From assembly GCA_000827205.1 (NCBI GenBank), contig KN832557.1, positions 1,270,445 to 1,334,444 of the forward strand: 64,000 nt of DNA, written 5' to 3'. Positions 1-9,490 of the stretch are shown here, piece by piece. Made by a program: the position numbers and the translations under genes. The DNA is from Plicaturopsis crispa FD-325 SS-3 (taxonomy: Eukaryota > Basidiomycota > Agaricomycetes > Amylocorticiales > Amylocorticiaceae). Within the stretch, counting starts at the first letter, position 1. Each line of letters opens with the position of its first letter. The notes below the pieces were generated by a model. It was not told where the DNA came from. It saw nothing but the letters and a program-made list of their open reading frames with translations, and searched no databases.

Positions 1-1329
1 AACAAATCTTTCCTATGCACAGTATCCACATGTCGCCACAGCTGAGCGCAATCTCGCAACGTCGCAGCTTGACAATTTAGGCAGCAATATCGAAGGGTTC
101 TGCAGAGGTCCGTAGCACTCGAACACTCAGTGCCATTGCTGAAGGTGCGTGGTACTTAATATCGTATCGTCGTCGTCGCCTCATATCGCACGCAGGCACG
201 TTGATCGCGCAGCTTGCTTGGGTCTAGTACCCCTCAATGCGGCACGCAGTCATCATCCGTCGTCGCTCGCACGTCAGGATCAGCACCGCGCGCACTAGTG
301 CTGTCCCTGCGCCTCGCCCATGACAGTAGAACGCGCTCGACGGCTGCTGCCGTGCACAGCGACGTTACGAGTCTGCGACTCAGCGCCACCGCAGCTCTCT
401 TTGGAACATCTCTTCAACATTCTATCTCGTCCTGCTCCCTGTCAGCAAAAGGATTCCGGCAATCAGTTACCCCTCCCAGCGGCGTCCGCGCTGCTATCCG
501 ACCTTTGCATACAGCCGCACGCCCGCACATACTACACTGTGTACTAGCTACAATTTGTTTCGCAAATTAATGACGTTCTCTTCAATGGTTATCCGTGCAC
601 ATTTTGTCTGGTTGAGAATGAATGAAATGCATCTATTTGGGCCAACGATACCGCAGGCAGAGGCAGGCAGAATTTGCGTTTGCCGTGGAGCTGACCTAGC
701 TACCTCCTGCCTATAGCAGATGCACCAGATCCTCGAGAGGCGAGCCCGCGAGCAAACCTTACACGATTTTTGACTCCGACTTCCGGGCTCCGACGCCTCT
801 CAGGATCTGGAACCGAGATTAATGTTCTCTCGCGAAGACCGTCTACCATTTATCCAACAGCTCGACTTTTTCCCGCCGGAGACCTTGAATTTCCCGCACA
901 AGTTTCGCTTTCGCCGGTGGTCGCAACCGATTGTATGCAGCCCTCTGATTGAAGACTATTTATTGTCGTTGCGCGCAGTGTGCAGCTTGTGTATTACTTG
1001 ACATGGTATGCTGGCATACCAATACAGCATGCGATGCGGGGCAAATCCGCGCGAAGACCGGCGATAAAATGAACGAACTCACGGCGCCACATGAGATTCG
1101 AGAACGCCGTGACGCAACGAGGAGCCAATCAGAAGCTGCCAACTATTTGAGGCCTTTATCAAGGGCAACGTGTTGCTCCCGTTCCTTGTCGTCGTTTTCC
1201 CTCGTCCCCCGTCGTCGTCCCTCTCGTCGTCGTCGTCGCCGCCGTCGTTGTCGCCTCTGTTCATCGAGCGACTCGCTAGCTCAGACCAGCTACCGTCGAG
1301 CTCGAGCACAGGAATCTACGCTAGCAACA
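1..1329. other. gene-poor left end and upstream region of the first gene
   Basis: I recognise no gene here. The open frames (longest about 118 codons before position 570) have no family resemblance and overlap one another in several frames. From about 1185 to 1257 there is a pyrimidine-rich tract dominated by TCG/CCG triplets, ending some 70 bases before the ATG at 1330. Such CT-rich tracts are common just upstream of fungal start codons, so this is probably promoter or 5' UTR of the following gene. Confidence 0.5.
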
Positions 1330-2487
1330 ATGACCGTCATCGCTGCAGCTCCCTTTGACTTCGACATCCAACACCCCTCACATTGGCAATGGCTTCCCTC
1401 GTTAAATCTGCCCCCATTCCAGTCTTTCTCTATCCTTGCCCTAGTCCTTATCATACTCCTGGCCTGCCTCGCGCTCCGTCTCAGAGTCCGCAGGAAACCC
1501 AGTCCGAACGACGAGGTCAGCGGGAAACCGGGCGTGGGTGTGAGCGGCGAGCCAATTGAGAAGGCAGGACATACGAGCGGGGCGGGATCGGAAAAGGCAG
1601 GCGGTGTACCACGCTCGTGGTGGCCCCCACTCCGTATACCCATCCAGCTCGAGAATCCCGGCATGCCCGTATCGCTCGTCCTTCCCCCGGGCCTGCCGCC
1701 CCAGCGTGGCGTACTTCGTGCTGCACCGACGCTCCGCCAAGCTGCGCCTGCGCCCGCGCGACCAGTCCGTCCCACGCATGTACGGTCGGCGTCAACTCGA
1801 GGCCCCATAGCGTTGCCGCCCATGGAAGAGAAACCGCTTTCTGCGGCCAAGTTGATCATGTCCCGTCATGTGAGTTTTTGCCACCGTCAGATCGTCAGTG
1901 CACACTTTGTTGTGGATCATGCGCCTGAGGCTGTCGTTTCGACACGTTTGCTGAGCGTCTTTCGCTCTATATATACTGAGTGTTTGCGGGATAGGCGCTT
2001 GCGTTTCATCTCTTCTTTCGAGCACTTGAAAATTTTGCGGTTATCTCCGCTGGTGTACACAAGCTTGCTTTTTCACTCGTACTGATTGTTTTGTCTCCGA
2101 TAGACGTACCGTAGGCCGTCTCCACCTCCGTCCAAAGCTCCGTCCTCGTCACGACGTGCATCTCCACCAGCCGCGCCACGTTTGCGATCTCCACCTCCGT
2201 CGCCGCGCCCCATTTCCATGCCGGTGGCATCACGGCCTCTACTGCACGTACCGCCTCCGCCCAGTAGGAGTCCTAGCCCACCACACGTCCAGCCACCTCC
2301 CCCACGGTCACCGAGTCCACCTAATTCCACTCGCCCGCCGAGTCCACCGCACATCCGTACATCGCCCCCTCCCAGGAGGTCGCCAAGCCCGCCTACCCTT
2401 CTCATACCACGCATGGGTGGTAGCCGTAGCCCGAGCCCCCCGTCGCCTCCCCGGAGCGGGAGCCCGCCACACGAATGTATGGTATAA
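1330..2487 (+). CDS. single-pass membrane protein with proline/serine/arginine-rich tail (hypothetical)
   Basis: Two exons, 1330-1869 and 2104-2487, joined in phase 0 by a 234-nt GT-AG intron, give about 307 residues. The N-terminus is short. One hydrophobic helix at about residues 35-55 (FSILALVLIILLACLALRL) is followed at once by basic residues (RVRRK), so the C-terminal part is probably cytosolic. The rest is low complexity: a Gly/Lys/Pro linker, then a second-exon tail built of SPPP, PRSPSPP and PPSPP units. I recognise no enzyme domain. The ATG at 1330 is preferred over the longer frame opening at 949, because the intervening 127 codons are Arg/Ser-rich read-through of the CT-rich leader. 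SPxx-rich tails often carry phosphorylation sites or SH3/WW ligands, but the function is unknown. Confidence 0.6.
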
Positions 2488-3172
2488 TCACCGCCAATAT
2501 CAAATCAAATCTAGTTCCACAATGTCCTTTCGCTTCCTCGTCAACTCACAGACCGCGCGTCTCCACACTACTTATTCCGCCTTCGACTACAAACGGGCCT
2601 TCTTGCACGCTTGAGGACTACATGTTCACCGCACTCCAATGATATCAGGATCCGCGCGCACATACCAAGCTACTCGCGCACATTGCATTTCGTCATTCTT
2701 CGTCCGACGGCTTCTTCATGGCAATTTCTCATGTTCCACGCTTTTCTTTACGGCTTACGATTATTGATTCTTCTTCCTTCGAACTTTGTATCGCTCCTGT
2801 ACTCAGTGCTTGCTCCTCATGGCCCCAGATGCGATTTTTCTTTCCTCCTTCGACAGACGCTACCGCCCTGGTACTGTTTCTCTTGATACTTAAACTATTT
2901 CTGCATTGAGGTGGAATGTGTGGTGTAGAATGACACTGACGATGTAGACCTGGAGTACTAGACTTTGGACATGTGAAAAAATGATATTTGACAAAGCCAG
3001 AACGTGTTCGACATCCTTGACAATGGCAACAGACTACATTCGTGGCTAGCGTGGCTGGCCATCGTCGCCGCGAGCCTCGAGGCTCGAGATGAGCTCGACA
3101 AAAACCCAGCCTTCTGATTTGCTGGAGTCTGGAGAGGTGTACTACTTCATCCGATGGCCGATGCCGACGCGT
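2488..3172. other. intergenic, no supported gene
   Basis: This is the 3' flank of the proline-rich membrane protein gene, up to the left target-site duplication of the hAT-like element. A 150-codon minus-strand frame (2729-3181) has no recognisable domain, no convincing splice partners and runs into the transposon end, so I do not call it. Confidence 0.5.
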
Positions 3173-3180
3173 CTCCCACA
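3173..3180. repeat. 8-bp target-site duplication, left copy
   Basis: The octamer CTCCCACA lies directly before the CAGTT terminus of the element and is repeated exactly at 4208-4215, directly after its AACTG terminus. Eight-bp duplications are the hallmark of hAT-superfamily insertion. Confidence 0.8.
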
Positions 3181-3230
3181 CAGTTGCCCACTTTCCGCCC
3201 TAAACCTTAATCCCTAATAAGGCAATTTTG
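3181..3230 (+). repeat. left terminal inverted repeat of hAT-like element
   Basis: Begins CAGTTGCCC and contains TTTCCGCCCT at 3192-3201, followed by a TAAT/CTAA/AAGG core ending in ATTTTG. It pairs with the reverse complement of 4159-4207, with one extra base in the spacer after CAGTT. Confidence 0.75.
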
Positions 3231-4158
3231 GTTTCGGCATTTCGGCGGCGCCTTCGACCGCCGCGTCGGTTCGACGTTCAACAACTGCCCAAGTCCAACA
3301 TATGCATCCTTCATCGCTCAGCGCTGCAGCGGTTGCTCAACGGCCTTCCATCACTTCCTCCCCCATTTAGTAGAAAGCAATCCTCAGCTAATGTACTTAC
3401 TGAAGCCAGAACCGAGCGGGCATGAGGTTGAACAAATATAATTATCATGACATCTTACGGTAAAGTACATACACTCCCCGCAAGACAAACCACCTAGTAC
3501 CGCCGCGTGAGCAAGATATGCTAGAGCGAGCGTCGCCACCGGCGCAATAAGACGACGTGGAGGTGCTAGTGCGGAGATGGCATTGCATAGAGGCGCGTAC
3601 CAGCAGCGGGATGAGATGTCGTCCGGGGGCGCGAGGAAAGGTGGCACAGCGGCGCGAGCGCGTAATCCGTAAGCCAGCGCCTGCAGATGGCCATCGCGTC
3701 GTGCAGATAACATGGCGGGAGCAGCTTCCAGCGGGAACCACGGTGCTCTCGTGTGAGACGTGGAGACGGGGACGCAATGTCGGGCGGAAGCACGATGCCC
3801 AAGGGATGTGAACATGCAATGCACGGTGTCAGCATATAGCAGCAGCGTCCTGGCCCTCGAGAAGGTGCTGGCTGGAGGTGATGAAGTCCGCGGGGGCGAC
3901 GCAGCCGCAGCGAAGCGATGGGACTGTTCAACATGCTTACCTTCTAACCTTCTAACTAACAGCAGGCGGCACGGCTGCAGGCTGTATCCCGCGACGCTGG
4001 TCGCGGTGCTACGGCGTGGTAATGGCGGGGGCACAGAGTGCGGCGGGCGGGCGGCGGGAGGGTTGTACAATGAGCGAACGTTGTCGCGGGAGGTGAGGGA
4101 CAGGTAGACGATCGGCGAGCGCTCTTCGGAGAGTTGCAACAAAATTCAGACCCCGACG

Positions 4159-4207
4159 CAAAATCTCCTTTTTAGTGATTAGAGTTCAGGGCGGAAACTC
4201 AAAACTG
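4159..4207 (-). repeat. right terminal inverted repeat of hAT-like element
   Basis: Read on the minus strand it begins CAGTTTTGAG, then TTTCCGCCCT, matching the left terminus. The duplicated target octamer follows at 4208-4215. Confidence 0.75.
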
Positions 4208-4215
4208 CTCCCACA
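4208..4215. repeat. 8-bp target-site duplication, right copy
   Basis: Exact second copy of CTCCCACA, abutting the right end of the element. Removing the element and one copy would give an uninterrupted CTCCCACACACGG site. Confidence 0.8.
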
Positions 4216-4980
4216 CACGGTGGCGTCGACCTCGAACGGCGTCAATTTGCCTTGGACTTGCCTCGAGCTCTCACTGGATCTCACCGCAAGTAGTCAAGTA
4301 CTTGTTGCCCAAGGCATCCTGGAAATCCTCTCCCATACCCTACTAGGCTCCGAAAAACGACACCAAAAATCGGAATGCCACACCGGAATCCAAAACTTCC
4401 TACTAGGCCGCCTGCGCCGTTCCCCAAACCACCCTCTCGAAATTCACTGCAGGCCCGCAGGCTGCGTATGATACTGTTCTCTTTTCCACTTATGGTCGGG
4501 GCATCTGGTTAGTACCTTGTTCATCCGAAGGCTTTTACGCAGTACGGTGTCGGTTTCCGTCCGTGAAATGATTCACTCTTTACCACATCCATTAAAACGA
4601 AGTGCGATTTACTAATGCACGAGGACAGTCATTCTTTTCAAGCGAATAGAGCTTGGGGAGCCCAGGAGGACGCTGCCGCGTGATGGGTCTGAACGAATAC
4701 CGCCAAACCACGGACAGTCAGATCTGAATGTGGAGCTGGAGGAGAGTACGGGACTAGGATTCGGGGAGGGGCGGTAATGCAGCGGCACATTCGGTCGAAG
4801 CGTTCATAATGGGACATTCTGTATAATAGCAACAGCCGTGGCGCACGGCGAAGGAACGCACTTTCAAAGTGAGGCGATCTCAAAATTGACGCTGGCTCAG
4901 GATCCACGTACTGATGATATGCACAGACAAAATCTATTGCCATCTCCATCTACGTAGCGCGACACACTCCCCTCCACCTC
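4216..4980. other. intergenic between transposon and the MIC10 3' end
   Basis: No supported gene. Short frames at 4175-4471 (+) and 4638-4949 (-) show no domain or coding continuity. The stretch just before 4981 is expected to hold the MIC10 3' UTR. Confidence 0.45.
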
Positions 4981-5518
4981 TCACTTGCTCTCCGCTTCCG
5001 AGTGGGGGATAATACGCGTCCCGGGTATCCTCGCGGGGTTGAACGACCGGTCACAGTCTGCGTATGCAGCGCCCGCGCCGAATCCTGTCGACAGTGCGAT
5101 GGGCCATGCGCGTCCTGAAAAGTATATAGGATGGAAAGAATGAAAATTCATGTGTCAATAATTGCGTGTCATGAGTCGAACTTGAAGGAATGAACGCACG
5201 GCGGAAGAGAATGACGGACGCGACGACGCCTACGCTAAAACCCACGCCGCTATAAACCATCTGGTAAGTATCTTGTATTTAGAAGAAAAGAGTAAGGCGC
5301 ACGATTTCACCAAGAGATCCGCCACTGTTCACCACGGCATGTGAATGCATGAAGTCAGTCGCAAAACCTTGAGGAATGACAGCAAACTCACAGCAGCGGT
5401 CATACTGAGGAAATTGTGTTAGGGTCAGGGCCGCTATATGCAGTCTAGTCTGTGTGGTGCTTACTTTCTGTGCGACAATGTTTTCGCTCGATGTCGGTTT
5501 GGAGTTTGGCGTCGACAT
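4981..5518 (-). CDS. MIC10: MICOS complex subunit MIC10
   Basis: Five exons on the minus strand (5518-5465, 5404-5392, 5324-5303, 5249-5200, 5114-4981) splice to 90 residues with every GT-AG junction in frame. MIC10 is the small hairpin protein of the mitochondrial inner membrane that bends membrane at crista junctions. The spliced product contains the family core YDRCLADLLVKSGVGF, close to the human KWDRCLADAVVKIG segment. TM1 is at about residues 28-45 with GVGFSVGVVASVILF, followed by the basic loop RRR. TM2 is at about 50-66 with the glycine ladder STGFGAGAAY. Human MIC10 is 78 and yeast 97 residues, so the length fits. The 13-nt and 22-nt exons explain why no single open frame reveals the gene. 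It is divergent from BRO1, with about 300 bp between starts. Identification is firm. Confidence 0.93.
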
Positions 5519-5815
5519 GGCGTTCGGAGTACAAGTTGAATGGCACGGGCAAATACGGTTTCCGGTCGAATTGCACTTCGATGAAGTCACTGATTTCCTC
5601 AGTAACTTTCACTGATGATTCAAACTCAGATGTATAGAGGCTACAAATTGATTACAACTTTTTGTAGTCTATTCAAGCGCCGCTTATAAGCATTACAAGC
5701 TTCGGCAAGATAGTTTCCGACTGATGCGCAGCCATCCCATGCTACTGCCAACGTTCTAACATACTCATTTCTGGCCTGATAACAACGAAGAGTGCACCTT
5801 GCGACCCTGTATAAC
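5519..5815. promoter_or_regulatory. shared divergent promoter of MIC10 and BRO1
   Basis: The two start codons face away from each other across 297 bp, so both core promoters must lie here or in the 5' UTRs. I see no unmistakable TATA box or named operator. This is inferred from gene layout only. Confidence 0.5.
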
Positions 5816-8800
5816 ATGGCGCACCAGTCTCCGACGATCTCCATACCGAAGAAGACCACCGAGGAGGTCGACTGGACGACGCCCATCCGCACCCTCATCG
5901 CGCAGTCGTACGGTGAGAACCCAGACAATTACGCCGCCGAATGTGCAGCGCTACAGCGCTGTCGACAAGACGCCGTGCGTGGCGCAGGAAGCGATTTCAC
6001 CGGTGTGTCCTTGCGTGCAGTTGCATTTGGCTACATTGCTGAGCTGAGTGATCCATGTCCACAGCCCGCGATCTCTTGTACAAGTATTTCGGACAGTTAG
6101 AGCTGCTGGAGCTGCGGTTCGCCGAGATACGGGTGAATTTCCCCTGGCACGATGCGTTCACGAACAAGCTTGTCACCCAGACCAGCATTGCGTACGAGAA
6201 GGCCTCGATCCTCTTCCAGATCGCGGTAACACACTCCGCCATCGCGGCCTCGCAGAACAGGTCCGACCCCGAGGGCCTGAAGCGCGCGTTCTACTACTTC
6301 CGTACCTGCGCGGGTATGCTCACGTACATTAACGAGAACTTCTTGCACGCGCCCTCGACGGACCTTAGCCGCGACGTCGTTAAATTCCTCGTCAACCTCA
6401 TCCTCGCGCAGGCCTCCGAAGTATTCTTCGAGAAATGCACGGACGAGAAGAAGGGCAGCGCGCTTGTATCTAAAGTCGGCTCGCAAGTCGCATCTATGTA
6501 TAATTCCCTCTCCGAGGAGGTCAAGGAGTTCATGGGGAAGGGCATTCTCGATCGGAATTGGGTGACGCTGATCCAGATCAAGGCTAAATACTTCACATCA
6601 TTAGCGCAGTACTACAGAGGCCTAGCAGATGCCTCCAGCGGGAAACACGGCGACGCCCTCGTCCGATTCACTGTTGCGGAGGCAGCAGCCAAGGAGGCCG
6701 CACGCACTGCAGCCTCCTTCTCGTCGCTCTTCGTTACCAATATGTCGCCAAACCTCCCCGCAGATGCCGGCTCGTCCATCCATGAACGGACAAAGGCCCA
6801 TCTCGCTCTTTGCACCGAACGGCGGGGGGAGGCGCAGCGCGAGAACGATCTCATCTACAATGAGGCCCTGCCTGCCGCCGAGGCCCTCGCGCCAATTGAC
6901 AAGGCCGTCGTCGCGACACCTATCCCGATCCAGGAGGTATACGGCACGCCCGATGTGCAGAAGGTTATTGGCCCGGACCTATTCCTCCGCCTTATACCAC
7001 TCAGTGTTCACGAGAGCGCGAGCGTCTATTCTGAGGAGAAGGCGAAGCTCGTCCGTGGAGAGGTTGAGAAGGCTGAAAGTGCAGAGGTGGAAGCGCGGAG
7101 CGCGTTGGAAGCTTTGGGCATCAAGGAAGGGCTTGTACGTTTCAAAGCCATGGCGGAGGGAGAAGTCGGAGACGGGGAAGATGTTCCCGTGGAGGTTCGC
7201 CGGTGGCGGGATGATATACAGCTGGTTGAAGAACGGGAAAGCGTCGACAGCTTGATGGGTGAGCTTACACGGCTGAAGGACGGGGTAAGGCGCGAGTTGG
7301 AAGGCGTCTCCCGAGATCTGGAGATTGAGTCGAAGGACTGCGAGATGATGCGAGTGAAATACGAGCATAGGTGGACGCAGGCACCGTCTGCATCGCTCAC
7401 CAAAAATCTTCGGCAGGATCTCAAGGCACACCTCGGTGCGCTCGACGCCGCGAGTGCGTCAGACCAACAGGTCGGCACTCTCTGGGATTCTGTCCGTGGC
7501 GACATCGCACTACTCCTGTCCCCAGGCCTAGAACAGGTGTTCCGCGCCAGTGCGAGTACAGAAGCCGCTGGGGAGAGCCTCCTTGACCTTGACGTCGGCA
7601 CCGAAGTCAATGACCAGAAGGAGCGCGCACGGATCGGCCAGTTCGTGGAGGAGATTGAGGAACGTATTGGGCGACTTGAGAAGATTGGACGCGAGCGACA
7701 AGAGGTTCTCAAGGATCTCAAGGAAAAGGTATTTTTGCTCGTCCTTGTTCCTCTCCTCTCGTCGTTTGTCTAACCGCTAGTTCATTGTCATAGATTCAAA
7801 CCGACGACGTTTCACACTTGTTACTGCTAAATCGGCGGAATACGGGTGTAGAACCAACGCTCTTCGCAGCCGAACTCGAGAAATTCCGTCCTTACCAACA
7901 GCGGCTGGCAGCAACAGTTCACCACCAGCAGGTAGCGCTTCAGGATGTCAGTGTTTTATGGAAAGGCCTCCGCGACCTCGCAGGCCGTGGGCCCGGCGCT
8001 CGAAAGTGGGATGAACGCGAGAAGAGGAAACGTGAGACGGTGAGGAGATTTGAACGGGCGAGAGACGGATATATGGAGGTTCGCGACGGTCTTGCGTGAG
8101 TCTCCCACCGCACAACCTCAACCTCGCACGCCTACTTACTAACTGCTTTGTATATCCAGGAAAGGTCTACAATTCTATCGCGATCTAACAGACTTGGGCA
8201 CTACCCTTCGACAAAATGCGAAGTCCTTTGTCACGGAGCGAAACACAGAGCGTGCATCACTTTCTGCTCAGATATCTCTGGCCGCGCCGGAACGGGAGTA
8301 TGAAAAACCCCCTCGACCACCCCCACCACCCGCATCCGCTCCTGTGGACGCGTTCGCCAATATGAGCATTCGGTCGCCGCCACCGCATCAGTCTCAATAT
8401 GGTTCCCCTCCACCTTCATCGTCACAAATTCGATCGCCCCCACCTCCTGCTCCATCACAGTGGCAGCAGCAGCCACAGCATAGCACATCACACTTTCCTC
8501 CCCCTCCTGCCCCGCCGCAGCAATCTTCGTACTCGCCACAACCATCGTCTCCGTACGCACAACCACCTACACATTCATCGTCGCCTTACCCTCCAGCATC
8601 GGGTCAGCCCCAACAGTCTTCCTCGCAGTACTCATCGGACCCGTATGCTGCACTCGGCATGTTCGCGAATCCCAATTCGGGTGCCCCGAGTGCACCGTAT
8701 TCGACACCACCACCCCCGCCGCCATCTCAATATCAGCCCCCACCTTCGTCGCGATACCAGTCACCTCCCCCACCTCCGTCCCACTCGCAATACCAGTCGT

Positions 8801-8997
8801 CCCCGCAATCGCAGTATCAATATCAATCCCCTCCACCAGGGTCGCAATACCAACAGCCGCCTCCTGCGTCCCAGCACCGCCCTTCGCCCAATGCCTTCCC
8901 ACCACCTCCTCCTCCCATCTCGTATCAATCGCAATACGCTTCGCCGCCGCCGCCTCAAGGACACGGACAGCAATGGTATGCGCCGCAGCAGCGGTAA
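5816..8997 (+). CDS. BRO1: BRO1-domain ESCRT-associated protein (Bro1/Vps31, ALIX family)
   Basis: Four exons (5816-6002, 6065-7728, 7794-8095, 8160-8997) encode about 996 residues. Bro1 binds the ESCRT-III subunit Snf7 on endosomes and recruits a deubiquitinase during multivesicular-body sorting. The BRO1 domain fills about residues 1-390; it opens with the typical DWTTPIRTLIAQSYG and continues with ARDLLYKYFGQLELLELRF and IAYEKASILFQIAV. A coiled V-shaped domain (about 390-720) includes YSEEKAKLVR and TDDVSHLLLLN with ELEKFRPY, which align with yeast Bro1 segments. From about residue 755 the chain is almost only Pro, Ser, Gln and Tyr. The longer relative PalA/Rim20 of the pH-sensing pathway is the main alternative. 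The LLxLD segment and the ELEKF segment favour Bro1. Start and splice sites give one continuous frame. Confidence 0.9.
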
Positions 8998-9490
8998 TGA
9001 GTAACGGCCCTTATGACCGTACGACTTGGGACAGGGACTCTGAAGACTGGAATTGTCTGTTTGTACTGTTGTATGCGGACCTTTTCTCATTATACGGCTT
9101 CTCGTTTGCTCTTGAAGTATATACATAGGGTGTAAGCGCAAGGCATTATTGAGCACGTTCGATATGTCCAATTGTCGTTAGTAACTCAATAAAGACGATG
9201 TACGTGCCCCATGAACTGTGTTAACGTGTCCGTCCGTCTGTTGAAGTCTTCGTGCTCGTAAGTCCGCTAGCCCGCGATTTCAGATGCACTTCACCGCCAT
9301 AACGAGGCGGGGGCTTTGCCCAGGAATGACAATGTAGAATCTCGATGAATATTGGAAGGATCGCGACGGTAAGCACTACTTTTCGGAGCCAAGCGCTGCC
9401 AATGCCCTTCTAGTACCATCATGCATAGGTCTTGTTGTGAGCCTGCGGGCAAAGTCAAACAATAATCCTCGTCCACAAGCCACAAACTCA
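8998..9490. other. convergent 3' region between BRO1 and the GTPase gene
   Basis: The two genes end towards each other across about 490 bp, which should hold both 3' UTRs. AATAAA occurs at about 9188 on the plus strand and may serve BRO1 polyadenylation. No gene is seen. Confidence 0.4.

Larger units (their letters stand above)
3181..4207. mobile_element. non-autonomous hAT-like DNA transposon (1,027 bp)
   Basis: The element starts with CAGTT and ends with AACTG, carries terminal inverted repeats of about 50 bp (3181-3230 and 4159-4207) and is flanked by a perfect 8-bp direct duplication (CTCCCACA). Within the repeats, 32 of 39 positions match by eye after a short unmatched spacer. CAG-type ends, short inverted repeats and 8-bp duplications together fit the hAT superfamily. 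The GC-rich interior holds overlapping open frames on both strands (the longest 252 codons on minus, 3384-4142), but none resembles a hAT transposase, so mobilisation would need an enzyme supplied in trans. The diverged repeats and the intact duplication suggest an insertion that is neither very recent nor very old. It sits in intergenic DNA between the proline-rich gene and MIC10 and breaks no visible gene. Confidence 0.75.

Noticed and set aside
949-1329. N-terminal extension of the proline-rich membrane protein
   Set aside because: Translation of the pyrimidine-rich leader gives Arg/Ser runs without structure; the ATG at 1330 directly precedes the protein-like sequence.
2729-3181. 150-codon minus-strand frame
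   Set aside because: No domain, no splice partners, and it ends at the transposon boundary.
3384-4142. 252-codon minus-strand open frame
   Set aside because: It lies inside the hAT-like element, other frames are equally open because the DNA is GC-rich, and it has no transposase or other domain.
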